Part shown: piece by piece, positions 16,230 to 25,193 of the stretch
How the letters are laid out: every line of letters begins with the position of its first letter
Position numbering within the stretch: the first letter of the stretch is position 1
Made by a program: the position numbers and the translations under genes
Assembly: GCA_037444845.1 (NCBI GenBank)
Contig: JBBILQ010000012.1
Location: 1-52,447 of the forward strand
Source of the DNA: JARYMI01 sp037444845
Lineage (GTDB): Bacteria; Acidobacteriota; Aminicenantia; Aminicenantales; UBA8522
Direction of reading: 5' to 3'
DNA: 52,447 nucleotides
Notes under the pieces: generated by a model
Told to the model about the DNA's origin: nothing
The model's input: the letters and a program-made list of their open reading frames with translations, nothing else
Database searches by the model: none

Positions 16230-17078
16230 ATGTCGCTCCAGAATCTCATCCTGAGCTTGCAGAAATACTGGGCCGGCCAGGGCTGCTACCTGGCTCAAAC
16301 CTACGACGTGGAGGTTGGCGCCGGGACGATGACTCCGGACACTTTTTTCCGTGTCCTCGGCCGGCGGCCTTGGCGCGTTGCGTATGTCCAGCCTTCGCGG
16401 CGGCCGACCGACGGGCGGTACGGCGAAAACCCGCATCGCGTCCAGAAGCATTTTCAGTACCAGGTGATCATCAAGCCGTCGCCCGAGGACATCCAGCAGG
16501 TTTATCTTCAGAGCTTGGCGTCCTTGGGCATCAACCTGTCCGAACATGACCTCCGCTTTGATGAAGATGACTGGGAATCGCCGACGATCGGCGCCTGGGG
16601 AGTGGGCTGGCAGGTCATCCTCGACGGGCTGGAGATTACTCAATTCACGTATTTCCAGCAGGCGGGAGGGATTGACCTTTCTCCGGTTCCAATAGAAATC
16701 ACTTATGGACTGGAACGGCTGGAAATGTTTCTTGAAGGAAAAGACAACCTCTACGACCTCAATTGGTCTGATGACACGAGTTACCGGGAGCTTCGCTTCA
16801 GGGAAGAAAAGGAGTTTTCTGAATACAATTTCAGTCAGGCTGATATCGGAAGGCTCCAGACGTCTTTCGCTCTGGCCCGCGAGGAAGCGGCGACGCTCGT
16901 GGAAAAGAACCTTCTCCTGCCCGCTTACGACATGTGTCTCAAGTGTTCTCATCTGTTCAATATTCTCGACTCGAGAGGGGCGGTCAGCGTCACTGAAAGG
17001 GTCAAGATGATCGCCGAAATCCGGGCGCTGGTCAACGTTATCGCTCAGAAATACACGGCATCAGAGGTGAAGCGTTGA
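16230..17078 (+). CDS. glyQ: Glycyl-tRNA synthetase alpha subunit
   Basis: Catalytic subunit of the bacterial alpha2beta2 GlyRS. It contains YWAGQGCYLAQTYDVEVGAGT, QPSRRPTDGRYGENPHR and the class II motif region ITYGLERLEMFLEGKDN. The ATG at 16230 (282 aa) matches family N-termini (MSLQNLILSLQKYWAG) and follows a GGAAG site. An upstream extension within gcvPB is a frame artefact. Its place behind the glycine cleavage genes ties glycine breakdown and glycine charging into one transcript. Confidence 0.95.
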   Translation: MSLQNLILSLQKYWAGQGCYLAQTYDVEVGAGTMTPDTFFRVLGRRPWRVAYVQPSRRPTDGRYGENPHRVQKHFQYQVIIKPSPEDIQQVYLQSLASLGINLSEHDLRFDEDDWESPTIGAWGVGWQVILDGLEITQFTYFQQAGGIDLSPVPIEITYGLERLEMFLEGKDNLYDLNWSDDTSYRELRFREEKEFSEYNFSQADIGRLQTSFALAREEAATLVEKNLLLPAYDMCLKCSHLFNILDSRGAVSVTERVKMIAEIRALVNVIAQKYTASEVKR

Positions 17079-19147
17079 TGGAATTCCTGCTTGAGATCAT
17101 GACGGAAGAGATGCCGTCCTCTCATGTTCAAGCCGGGCAAGCACAGCTTGAAGAAAAGCTAAGCGCGGAATTGGAGTCGGCTCATCTTCCTGTCTTCTCG
17201 CTCAAGACGTTCGGAACCTGCCGCCGTCTCATCGTTGTGGGTGACTTCGGCCGCAGGCAGGACGATAAAGAGGAAGTTGTTATCGGGCCTCCAAAAAAAG
17301 TCGGTCTCGCTCCTGACGGATCGCCCACAGCTGCAGCCAAAGGCTTTGCCAGGGCTCAGAATGTGGACGTGACCAGGCTCGAGGTCATTCCAACGCCCCG
17401 AGGCGAGTACCTGGGGGTTAAAAAAACTGTCACCGGAAAGCCTGCCGAGGAAATCCTGGCCAGCCTTCTTCCAGGGATCATCAGCTCTCTCGCTTTTCCC
17501 AAGATGATGAGATGGGGGGATGGGGCGTTCCGGTTTTCGCGGCCGATTAAAAATATTCTCTGCCTTTTTGGGGGGAAGCGCGTCGACTTTTCTTTGCGCG
17601 GAAAAACATCGACCGACTTCACAACCGGCCACATGCTCCACAAGCCTCAAAAAATCCAAGTTCGATCCTTCCGCGAATACAAGGCCTTGCTCAAGAAGAG
17701 TTTAGTGCTCATTGACGCGGCAGAGAGAAAAGAGCTCATCCGTCGGAATAGCGAGAAGAAACTCATCCGCCTCAAAGGCAAAACTTATCCCGATGAGGGG
17801 CTGCTGGACAAGTTGACCTACGATGTGGAATGGCCGTATGTTTTTGTGGGCAAGTTTCCTGATGACTACCTCAAGCTTCCTTTGGAGGTTCTGAGCGCCG
17901 CTTTGAGAGAAGGGCAGAAGCTTTTTTCAGTTGTCAGGGAAGGCAAACAGCTTCCTTTTTTTGTCGGCGTGGCCGATACGCCTGGAGACCCGAAGTCGCT
18001 CATCCGCAAGGGCAATGAAAGAGTTCTGCGGGCAAGGCTCGAAGATGCCCGGTTTTTCTGGGAACAAGATGCAAAGATACCTTTAGCCAAAAGGGTTGCG
18101 GGGCTGGAACTCGTAGTTTTCCAGGAAAAATTGGGAACGTACAGAGAGAAAATTCTCAGGCTGAAAACACTCGGAAGCTACATCTGCGATAAAATCGATG
18201 AGAAAAGCCTGAAGAAAGAAGTGGCCCAGGCGGCTGAACTGTGCAAAGCCGACCTGCTCACAGAAATGGTCAGAGAGTTTCCTTCGCTCCAGGGAAAAGT
18301 CGGCGGGCTCTATGCCAGAGCTGAGCGATATCCGGAAGCTGTCGTCAAGGCCATTTACGAGCATTACAAGCCCGTCAGCTTGGAGGACAGCGCGCCAGGC
18401 TCCTTGGCCGGAGCTATTCTCTCTCTCGCTGATAAGCTTGATTCGGTTGTCGGCGTCGTGGGAATCGGGATTCAGGCTTCCGGCTCGAGTGACCCCTTTG
18501 GCATCCGCCGGAATGCCACGGGCATCTGCAAGGTCATCCTGGATAAAAAACTGAGCTTATCTTTTTCTCGCCTCCTGGAAAAAGCCCTCTCGGCTTACGG
18601 AGGCGCTCTGGAAAAGCCGGAAGCAGAAATCCTTGCGAGCTGCCTCGGTCTGTTTGTTCAACGGCTCCGGTATATCTATGAAACCCAGGGATACCGGTAT
18701 GACCTTGTGAATGCCGCCCTTGGAGCCGGGATCGATAACATTTATCACTCTTATCTCCGGCTTAGAGCTCTGGATAACCTCAAGAAGAGCCCTTCTTTCG
18801 CCTCCCTCATCCTGATGGCCAAGAGGGTCAATAACATCATCCGGGGAGTTCCTCCCTGTAAAGTCGCCCACGAACTCTTGGCTGAAAAGGAGGAACGGGA
18901 ACTCTTTTCCACCTTCTCGATCATCGCCGAAAACGTCCGGCCGCTCGTCGATGCGGGGGATTTCGCCAAAGCCCAGAACATGATCCTGAAGATGCAGGCG
19001 CCGCTCTCGACCTTCTTCGAAAAGATCCTGGTCATGACAGAAGACAGGAAAATCCGCCAGAACCGGCTGGCCCTGCTTCAAGCCATCAGCGAGCTTCTCC
19101 TCAAGGCAGCCGACTACTCCCAGGTCGTTGGAGAAGGTGAAAAATAA
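17078..19147 (+). CDS. glyS: Glycyl-tRNA synthetase beta subunit
   Basis: Beta subunit (689 aa) required for tRNA binding by the tetrameric GlyRS. It opens MEFLLEIMTEEMPSSHVQAG, has the SLAFPKMMRWGDGAFRFSRPI family core and ends in a DALR-like C-terminal region. The ATG at 17078 overlaps the glyQ TGA (TGATG); a TTG one codon earlier is less likely. Last gene of the operon, as the next gene is on the opposite strand. Confidence 0.95.
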   Translation: MEFLLEIMTEEMPSSHVQAGQAQLEEKLSAELESAHLPVFSLKTFGTCRRLIVVGDFGRRQDDKEEVVIGPPKKVGLAPDGSPTAAAKGFARAQNVDVTRLEVIPTPRGEYLGVKKTVTGKPAEEILASLLPGIISSLAFPKMMRWGDGAFRFSRPIKNILCLFGGKRVDFSLRGKTSTDFTTGHMLHKPQKIQVRSFREYKALLKKSLVLIDAAERKELIRRNSEKKLIRLKGKTYPDEGLLDKLTYDVEWPYVFVGKFPDDYLKLPLEVLSAALREGQKLFSVVREGKQLPFFVGVADTPGDPKSLIRKGNERVLRARLEDARFFWEQDAKIPLAKRVAGLELVVFQEKLGTYREKILRLKTLGSYICDKIDEKSLKKEVAQAAELCKADLLTEMVREFPSLQGKVGGLYARAERYPEAVVKAIYEHYKPVSLEDSAPGSLAGAILSLADKLDSVVGVVGIGIQASGSSDPFGIRRNATGICKVILDKKLSLSFSRLLEKALSAYGGALEKPEAEILASCLGLFVQRLRYIYETQGYRYDLVNAALGAGIDNIYHSYLRLRALDNLKKSPSFASLILMAKRVNNIIRGVPPCKVAHELLAEKEERELFSTFSIIAENVRPLVDAGDFAKAQNMILKMQAPLSTFFEKILVMTEDRKIRQNRLALLQAISELLLKAADYSQVVGEGEK

Positions 19148-19168
19148 ACCGGCGGACTTGGACGGAAA

Positions 19169-19612
19169 TCAAATCTGAAACTCGTCTTTGTCTGAAGACG
19201 ACGGCTCTGTGCCCTCGTCTTCCTTCTCCAAGAACTTCTGTTCTAAGGCGATGATTTTTACCAGGTTTCCGGGCAGGTTCTGGTCTTTTTTCTCTCCGTA
19301 TGGATAGAATTGGACTCCAACCTGATATCGGTGGCTTTTTCCTTCACTTGGAGACGTCCACTTGACGTTTCCTTTCATCGTGAAGGGGATTCGTTCTCCT
19401 GGCACGGAGATTTTCAGCACAACTTCGGTGTTCTCTTTCAAAGGATTCTGAGTGAGGAAGCGGACTCCGCCTCGGCTGATATCGAGGATGGGGCAGAATT
19501 CTTCCACGTACCCGGGCCTGGCGAACAAGAACGTTTTTTTCTGGTAGCTCACGGTAGACCCAGGAATTTTGAAACGAACACAGGCTCTTCTTTCGATTTG
19601 GTTTTCGTCCAT
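19169..19612 (-). CDS. PilZ domain protein
   Basis: A 147-aa single-domain protein with the c-di-GMP-binding signature: RRACVR (RxxxR) near the N-terminus and DISRGG (D/NxSxxG) about 40 residues later, followed by GVRFLT and VKWTSPSEGKSHRYQVGVQF. The acidic C-terminal tail is likely disordered. The ATG at 19612 has a near-perfect AAGGAGG six bases upstream, so the longer frame to 19648 is not used. It is converge-oriented with glyS. It could read c-di-GMP made by the GGDEF protein at 39236-40177, but no link is shown. Confidence 0.85.
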   Translation of the reverse strand: MDENQIERRACVRFKIPGSTVSYQKKTFLFARPGYVEEFCPILDISRGGVRFLTQNPLKENTEVVLKISVPGERIPFTMKGNVKWTSPSEGKSHRYQVGVQFYPYGEKKDQNLPGNLVKIIALEQKFLEKEDEGTEPSSSDKDEFQI

Positions 19613-19818
19613 GCTCAGCCTCCTTGAAAGACTCTCAGGAGTGCCCACAAACTGACGCTTCTTGAATTTTATATCTCAGAAGCGCCCAAATGTCAAAAAG
19701 TTTTAGTCGTTGTCGCCACCCGTCGTTGGATGTGGCCGAAGGGATTAATCAAGCTGAACGCGCCCTTTCATGAATATTGTCTCCTTAAAAGCACATGATG
19801 GCGGCTCTGTAAGGAACT

Positions 19819-20359
19819 CTAAGCCATGCTCCAGATTCCGGGAATTTTCTTTCCGCATAAGGGGCAGAGTCCGTTTTTTATCTGATTCTTGATGACGATG
19901 AAATGGTTTCGCTCAATCGACGTTTCACCGCATTTTAAACAATAAGTGCTATTGGCCGGGTGTCCGACCACATTACCTATATAGCCTGGACTATTCACGA
20001 AATGAAAGGAAAAAATCCCCTCTCCCCATGTGGGAGAGGGTCGGGGTGAGGGGGATCATTCAAAGATTCCCCCTCCCCTCTATCCCCTCCCCCCAGGGGA
20101 GGGGCCTGCTTTCTGGCATAATTTGTGAATAGGGCAGGATAGACGAATTTTAACCCCTCATTTATGGCAATCGCCCTGGCCTCTTCGAGGGTACAGGGGT
20201 AGGGGGGAGATGGGTCAATTTGTAAGAAGGGGTAAAACGGGTGAAATGCCCAGGGGTCTCTCTTCCGAGGTTTTCAACGATCCATCTGTTCATTATTATA
20301 GCCTGTATGCTTGGAGTTGTTTTCTCCGTAAGAAATTGGGTCCAGATGTCCCCGGGCAA
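19819..20359 (-). pseudogene. Decayed C-terminal fragment of AmrS-type radical SAM protein, interrupted by MITE
   Basis: Two blocks on the minus strand match the C-terminal part of the intact radical SAM protein at 35715-36836. The upstream block reads HFTRFTPSYKLTHLPPTPV and, after a frameshift, TLEEARAIAINEGLKFVY. The downstream block reads YIGNVVGHPANSTYC and ends NGLCPLCGKKIPGIWSMA before TAG. A 154-bp element splits FVY from IGNV. Deleting it plus one ATAG copy restores FVYIGNV in frame. Everything before residue WIVENLG, including the CxxxCxxC site, is missing or unrecognisable, so it cannot be functional. Confidence 0.8.
19985..20138. mobile_element. 154-bp MITE-like element, copy B, with 4-bp target duplication
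   Basis: Ends read CCTGGACTATTCACGAAA (left) and, reverse complemented from the right, CCTGCCCTATTCACAAAT; they are imperfect terminal inverted repeats of at least 14 bp. ATAG flanks it directly on both sides (19981-19984 and 20139-20142). The core has two G/C-rich palindromic blocks (ctctccccatgtgggagagg and cccctccccccagggg). It has no coding capacity, so it must have been moved by a transposase elsewhere. It lies inverted relative to copy A. Confidence 0.85.
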
Positions 20360-20615
20360 CCTTCAAGGGGGAGGCGACGAAGACAGGTTTGTTGAGGTTC
20401 TTCTTGTGCTTTTTTGGAATCACGACCTTGGTTTCCACGATTTCGATCTATTTATAGCGCCTTTAACTCTAATGAATCTTCTCTGGTTAAGAGCTACAGT
20501 TGAAGTCGCCGAGAAAAAATATGGCGCAAGCCGAAACCCGTTGATTCTCGGTGCACTGGCGGCTACGAGCGCCTTTTCTCTTATTCTGGCCATTACTACT
20601 TTTCGGTCTTTCTGA
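20241..20615 (+). CDS. Possible small membrane protein, start uncertain
   Basis: A 124-codon frame with three hydrophobic stretches: IHLFIIIACMLGVVFSV, LFIAPLTLMNLLWL and ILGALAATSAFSLILAITTF. A conserved-looking loop ATVEVAEKKYGASRNP lies between the last two. The first 15 codons or so run antisense to the radical SAM pseudogene, and no good ribosome site precedes the ATG, so the true start may be further in. I recognise no family. Hydrophobic pattern and length suggest a real or recently real integral membrane protein. Confidence 0.4.
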   Translation: MKCPGVSLPRFSTIHLFIIIACMLGVVFSVRNWVQMSPGNLQGGGDEDRFVEVLLVLFWNHDLGFHDFDLFIAPLTLMNLLWLRATVEVAEKKYGASRNPLILGALAATSAFSLILAITTFRSF

Positions 20616-20737
20616 GAAAAAATTGCGCCCTGTTCGCAAAGGAAGAAAAGAGCTTCTCATCGTTCTTATTCGAGTCGGCTATAGCAAAGAAACATAGATG
20701 GAGACGCCTTCGGCAATTTTGGGGAATGAGGTTTTTC

Positions 20738-20767
20738 TTGACACCTGTGGAGGCCGAGATTTACAAT
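20738..20767 (+). promoter_or_regulatory. Sigma-70-type promoter of HerA-like gene
   Basis: TTGACA (20738-20743), an 18-base spacer, TACAAT (20762-20767). The transcript would have a leader of about 30 bases holding AAGGAG nine bases before the ATG at 20806. This marks the ATPase as its own transcription unit. Confidence 0.65.
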
Positions 20768-20805
20768 GCCATAACGAGTGGACAAACCCCAAGGAGAAAT
20801 AACGC

Positions 20806-23226
20806 ATGACTATTTTTGAGAAGCTCGGCCTTTTCTATCTCGGCAAAGTTATCGACCGACAAACACAGACACCGACAGAAGATTATCTTCTTTATGATTC
20901 CAGGGACCTGGTGACTCATGCCGTCTGCGTAGGAATGACCGGAAGCGGAAAGACGGGCCTGTGCATCGGCCTTCTCGAGGAAGCAGCTATAGATCAGATT
21001 CCGGCCATTATCGTCGACCCGAAGGGCGACCTGGGGAACCTGCGGCTGCTCTTTCCCGAATTCAGGCCCGAGGACTTTCGTCCCTGGATCAATGAGGACG
21101 AAGCGGCGCGTCAGGGAGTCTCGGCAGACGAATTTGCCCGCCTCCAGGCCGAGCGTTGGAAAAGCGGTCTGGCCGAGTGGAACCAGGATGAGGGCCGCGT
21201 TCGTCGGCTCCTCGAAGCGGCTGATATAGCCATCTATACCCCGGGCAGCAAGGCCGGCCTTCCTTTATCTGTTCTAAGCTCATTTGCCCCGCCTCCAGCA
21301 GAGCTGATAGAGGAAACTGACTTGTTCCGCCAGCGTGTCTCAACAACCGTTTCCGGACTTCTCGGGCTTCTGGGCTTCCAGGCCGATCCTCTGAGGAGCC
21401 GCGAACATATTTTTCTTTCTAACATCCTGGAGGCGGCCTGGACGTCCGGCGAGAGTTTGGATATTGCCGCTTTAATCCAGCGAATCCAATCCCCGACGCT
21501 GCGCCGGATCGGTGTGTTTGAACTGGATGCCTTTTATCCCGCCGAGGAGCGCTTCAAGCTTGCCATCATGCTCAATAACCTCCTGGCAGCGCCAACGTTC
21601 GCCTCGTGGATGGAGGGGGAGCCGCTGGAGATTGACTCGCTTCTTTTTACCCCTGTGGGAAAACCTTGTTTGAGCATCATTTCCATCGCTCATCTTTCAG
21701 ATGCGGAGAGGATGTTTTTCGTGACGCTGCTTCTTAACCAGCTTCTGGGCTGGATGCGCAAACAACCAGGCACTTCGAGCCTCCGCGCTCTTTTTTACAT
21801 GGATGAAATTTTTGGGTTCTTTCCTCCGGTGAGCGAGCCCCCCTCAAAACGATCTCTCTTAACCCTCTTGAAGCAGGCCAGAGCGTTTGGGCTGGGCCTC
21901 GTTCTGACAACCCAGAATCCTGTCGACCTGGATTACAAAGGCCTGGCCAACACAGGCACCTGGTTTATCGGCCGCTTGCAGACAGAACAGGACAAAGCTC
22001 GGTTGCTCGAAGGTTTGGCCGGAGTCGCCGGCAATATTGACCTTAAGCAAGTCTCTGAGACCATCAGCGGGTTGAAAAAGCGAGTCTTCCTGATGCACAA
22101 CGTCCACGAAGATAAGCCCATCCTCATGCAGACACGCTGGACGCTTTCTTATCTCCGGGGACCAGTGACTCTCCAGCAGATCAAAACGCTCAGCGAAGAG
22201 AGAAAGATGTCTCTGGCACCTGGTCCAACCCAGCCGCTCCGGCCGGTTCCGGAGTGGGAGGTGTCTATTTCGTCGCCTGCGCTGCCGCAGCGGCCCCCCC
22301 TGCCGCCTGGTATTAGCGACCTCTTTTTCCCGGTCGTGAGGCCTGCGTCTTCAGCGGGAAATATCGTCTATCACCCGTCAGCTAGTGCCATCGCGCAAGC
22401 TGGCATCTTCGATACCCGGTTAGGCATTTCAACCGTCGAAGAGGTTTCGCATTCTTTGGAAATGAAAGAAGACGTTCCTGGCCTGTTATGGGACAATGCG
22501 AATCGCCTCCCCCTGAGCCTTAAAAGTCTCAACAGGGAAGCCGAGGCCGGAGCTTTCTTCCTCCCCCCACCCGCAAGAGCGCTCCATTTTCTTAAATCAG
22601 CCGGTCAAAATTACGTCGACTACTTAACCAGGAGTTTTCAGCTCCCCCTATGGAAGAGTCTAACGTTCAACATGGTGTCAGGCCTAAACGAATCAGAGCG
22701 GGATTTCCGCGTCCGGCTGAACCAGCTGGCTCATGAAAGGAGGGATCAGGAAATCGACCGGCTCAGACAGAAATATGCCGTAAAGTTTTCTAATTTGCAA
22801 AATCAGCTCATGCTCGCCGAGCAACGGCTCCAGAGAGAACAGGAGCAGTATAAGGAGCAAATGACCCACACGGCCATCTCGATGGGAGCAACTGTTCTCG
22901 GAGCCATCCTCGGCCGGAGATCTTCCCAGATCGGCCGAGCTACAACGAGCGCCCGGACCGCCAGCCGGACTTACTACGAGAAAATGGACATCGAGCGAGC
23001 CCGCCAGCAAGTTGAGATGGTCAAACGAAGGATAGCCGAGCTCCAAAGCCAGCTGGAACATGAAGCGGCTCGCGTCACGAGCAACCTTGACCCGGCGACC
23101 GAACCCCTTCAACAGGTCTTGATCCGGCCAAAGAAAAAAGATATTTCCCTGCTCTGGGCCGGAGTTCTCTGGCTTCCCTTCTGGAAGCTCCAGCGAGGGG
23201 GGGAAGAGCCGGCGTTCGAATTTTGA
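20806..23226 (+). CDS. HerA/DUF87-like ATPase with C-terminal coiled coil
   Basis: An 806-aa ATPase of the HerA/FtsK superfamily. Walker A GMTGSGKT is at residues 43-50, the DPKGD strand typical of HerA at 71-75, Walker B ALFYMDE at 328-334, TTQNP sensor at 368-372 and a GR arginine-finger candidate at 389-390. The C-terminal third is a long, charged coiled coil (about 640-780) interrupted by a small, glycine-rich patch (ISMGATVLGAILGRRSS). It ends in a Trp-rich hydrophobic tail (LLWAGVLWLPFW), so peripheral membrane contact is possible. No NurA nuclease, conjugation gene or known defence partner is adjacent. Likely an oligomeric DNA or protein pump; its substrate cannot be told. Confidence 0.8.
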   Translation: MTIFEKLGLFYLGKVIDRQTQTPTEDYLLYDSRDLVTHAVCVGMTGSGKTGLCIGLLEEAAIDQIPAIIVDPKGDLGNLRLLFPEFRPEDFRPWINEDEAARQGVSADEFARLQAERWKSGLAEWNQDEGRVRRLLEAADIAIYTPGSKAGLPLSVLSSFAPPPAELIEETDLFRQRVSTTVSGLLGLLGFQADPLRSREHIFLSNILEAAWTSGESLDIAALIQRIQSPTLRRIGVFELDAFYPAEERFKLAIMLNNLLAAPTFASWMEGEPLEIDSLLFTPVGKPCLSIISIAHLSDAERMFFVTLLLNQLLGWMRKQPGTSSLRALFYMDEIFGFFPPVSEPPSKRSLLTLLKQARAFGLGLVLTTQNPVDLDYKGLANTGTWFIGRLQTEQDKARLLEGLAGVAGNIDLKQVSETISGLKKRVFLMHNVHEDKPILMQTRWTLSYLRGPVTLQQIKTLSEERKMSLAPGPTQPLRPVPEWEVSISSPALPQRPPLPPGISDLFFPVVRPASSAGNIVYHPSASAIAQAGIFDTRLGISTVEEVSHSLEMKEDVPGLLWDNANRLPLSLKSLNREAEAGAFFLPPPARALHFLKSAGQNYVDYLTRSFQLPLWKSLTFNMVSGLNESERDFRVRLNQLAHERRDQEIDRLRQKYAVKFSNLQNQLMLAEQRLQREQEQYKEQMTHTAISMGATVLGAILGRRSSQIGRATTSARTASRTYYEKMDIERARQQVEMVKRRIAELQSQLEHEAARVTSNLDPATEPLQQVLIRPKKKDISLLWAGVLWLPFWKLQRGGEEPAFEF

Positions 23227-23513
23227 CCGTGCGATTCAAATAAAAAAAGCTTTTACGATTTTCCTTGTCATCCGCCAGATCAATTGGCTAAAAAGAAAAG
23301 CCGAGGCGCCCGCAGCTCCCCCCGCCACGAAAAACAGCCCTTACTGCTTTTCTTCCATCCCGATTCAAGCCTCCCGCTGCCCCTTTTGTACCTCTGCTCT
23401 CAAGACGGAATAAATCAAAAAGAGAAAGCCCAGGAGGAATCTGCTGAATTGATAAGAATCTGCTCTTCTGCAGAGCCGACCGAGGCCCTGATTAAGGTCG
23501 AAGATCATGTTGC

Positions 23514-25181
23514 TCAGCGGAGGGTGCCCTCGTAGTGGGCGGTGAGCTGGCGCTTCCGCACATCCTCGGGAGTATAAAAAGGAAGGAGCACGGGCGCGAG
23601 CCTTTTGGTCTTGATCCTGGCCTTCTTTATCTCGCTTTCGTAGTCAGCGACGTGGTCCAGCGTCAGCTTGCTCAGGCTGGCGGATTTAACGTAATCGGCG
23701 GCATATTTTCCGGCGCGCCGGCCGAAGACGTTGTAGTCAAGCACCGAGTTTCCCATGAGCCTGTTCCGGCCGTGGACGCCGCCCGACGCCTCGCCCGCGA
23801 CGTACAGCCCGGGGATGTTCGTCTCGCAGCGGTCGTTGATCTCGATGCCGCCGTTCTGGTAATGAAGCGAAGGATAGACCAGCATCGGCTCCTTGGTGAT
23901 GTCGATGTTGTAGCGGATGAACTGCCGGACCATGGCCGGAAAGTTCTTGCTCAGGTAGCCAGAGCCCTGGATGATTTCGATGAGCGGGGAATCCAGCCAG
24001 ACCCCCCATCGGCCGCTCGGGGTCTGGATGCCGTTCCCTCTTTCGAGGCATTCGCGGATGAAGGCAGCGCTCTCGACATCGCGCGGCTCGCGCGGAAACA
24101 CGAACAGCTCGCCGAATTTGTTGAGCGGCTGTCCGCCAGCCCCCCGGATCTTTTCGGTGATCAGGAACCCGGCGATCTGTTCGGGAAATACAGCTCCTGT
24201 CGGGTGGTACTGGACAGAATCCATATAGAGCAACCTGGCGCCGGCGCGGTAGGCGATGACCAGGCCGTCGCCAGTAGCGCCGTAGTGGTTGGTCGTGTCG
24301 AATCCACGGATATGCAGCCGGCCGTACCCTCCGGTGGCGATGATAACGGCCTTTGCCCTGACGGTGAAATATTCCTCCGTTTCCATGTTGTAAAGGACGC
24401 CGCCGGCGCAGCGCCCCCGGCTGTCGAGGATGAGTTCGACGGTAGGCATGAACTCCAGCGTCGTGATTTTATCCGGATGGTTGCGGACTTCGTCCATCAG
24501 CGTGCGCATGATCACGGCGCCGGTGTAATCGCGGCAGGAGTGCATTCTTTTCCGCGAGGTATCGCCGCCATGAAGAACCTGCATCGTGCCGTCGTGGTTT
24601 TTATCCCAGACGACTCCGAGCTCTTCCAGCCATTTCACGACTTCGGGTCCGTCTTCGGTCAAAGCCCGGACGAGTGCTGGCTTGTTATCGAAATGTCCCC
24701 CTCCCATAGCGTCTAAGTAATGACGGGTTGGAGAATCGTGCGGTTTTACGGCGGCCTGCATCCCGCCCTGGGACATCATCGAGTTGGCGTCCCCGAGCCG
24801 GAGCTTGGTCGAGATGATGCTCCGCGCCCCGTTTTGCATGGCCAGGATAGCGGCAGCGCAACCGGCGCCTCCTCCGCCGATAATCAGGATGTCTGTCTCG
24901 AAATCAGGACGGGAGAGGTCGAAGAGCTCCGGCCTGATGCGGCTATGGGATTCAAGCATGTCCGTGACTTCGGTGGTGATGGATTCGCCCCTGTTCGGGC
25001 CGACCCGGATGATCCGACGAGCCTCCGGCCGGTAATCGGGATGAAACCGGTCGAGGACGTCCTCCCGTTCTTGAGCGGTCATCGGCCGAAACACGGGCTT
25101 TCCTGATTTTTCAAGCTCGAGCCTTTTAGGCCGGCTCTCTTCGACCAGGTTCAAGGATTCTCTCATGTATTCGGGGTACAT
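23514..25181 (-). CDS. FrdA/TfrA-like flavoprotein of soluble fumarate reductase
   Basis: A 555-aa FAD-dependent oxidoreductase, predicted to reduce fumarate (or oxidise succinate). The FAD-binding motif is IIGGGGAGCAAA (glycines at 102-107). Active-site elements are HSCRDYTGA (about 214-222), HPTG (326-329) and RGAGG (346-350, catalytic Arg region), with NRLMGNSVLDYNVFGRRAG near the end. The position matching the covalent-flavin His of SdhA is Asn133 (DANSMMSQGG), so FAD should be non-covalent. About 95 residues precede the Rossmann motif, and only about 79 follow GNSVLD, roughly half the usual tail. It has no signal peptide and no membrane partner. Last gene of the 13-gene operon, 12 bases after its Fe-S partner. 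Confidence 0.8.
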   Translation of the reverse strand: MYPEYMRESLNLVEESRPKRLELEKSGKPVFRPMTAQEREDVLDRFHPDYRPEARRIIRVGPNRGESITTEVTDMLESHSRIRPELFDLSRPDFETDILIIGGGGAGCAAAILAMQNGARSIISTKLRLGDANSMMSQGGMQAAVKPHDSPTRHYLDAMGGGHFDNKPALVRALTEDGPEVVKWLEELGVVWDKNHDGTMQVLHGGDTSRKRMHSCRDYTGAVIMRTLMDEVRNHPDKITTLEFMPTVELILDSRGRCAGGVLYNMETEEYFTVRAKAVIIATGGYGRLHIRGFDTTNHYGATGDGLVIAYRAGARLLYMDSVQYHPTGAVFPEQIAGFLITEKIRGAGGQPLNKFGELFVFPREPRDVESAAFIRECLERGNGIQTPSGRWGVWLDSPLIEIIQGSGYLSKNFPAMVRQFIRYNIDITKEPMLVYPSLHYQNGGIEINDRCETNIPGLYVAGEASGGVHGRNRLMGNSVLDYNVFGRRAGKYAADYVKSASLSKLTLDHVADYESEIKKARIKTKRLAPVLLPFYTPEDVRKRQLTAHYEGTLR

Positions 25182-25193
25182 CGCGCTCTCCTT

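Noticed and set aside
23284..23535. Plus-strand frame in the HerA-frdA gap
   Set aside because: Begins at TTG without a ribosome site, composition is non-protein-like, and it runs into the frdA 3' end.
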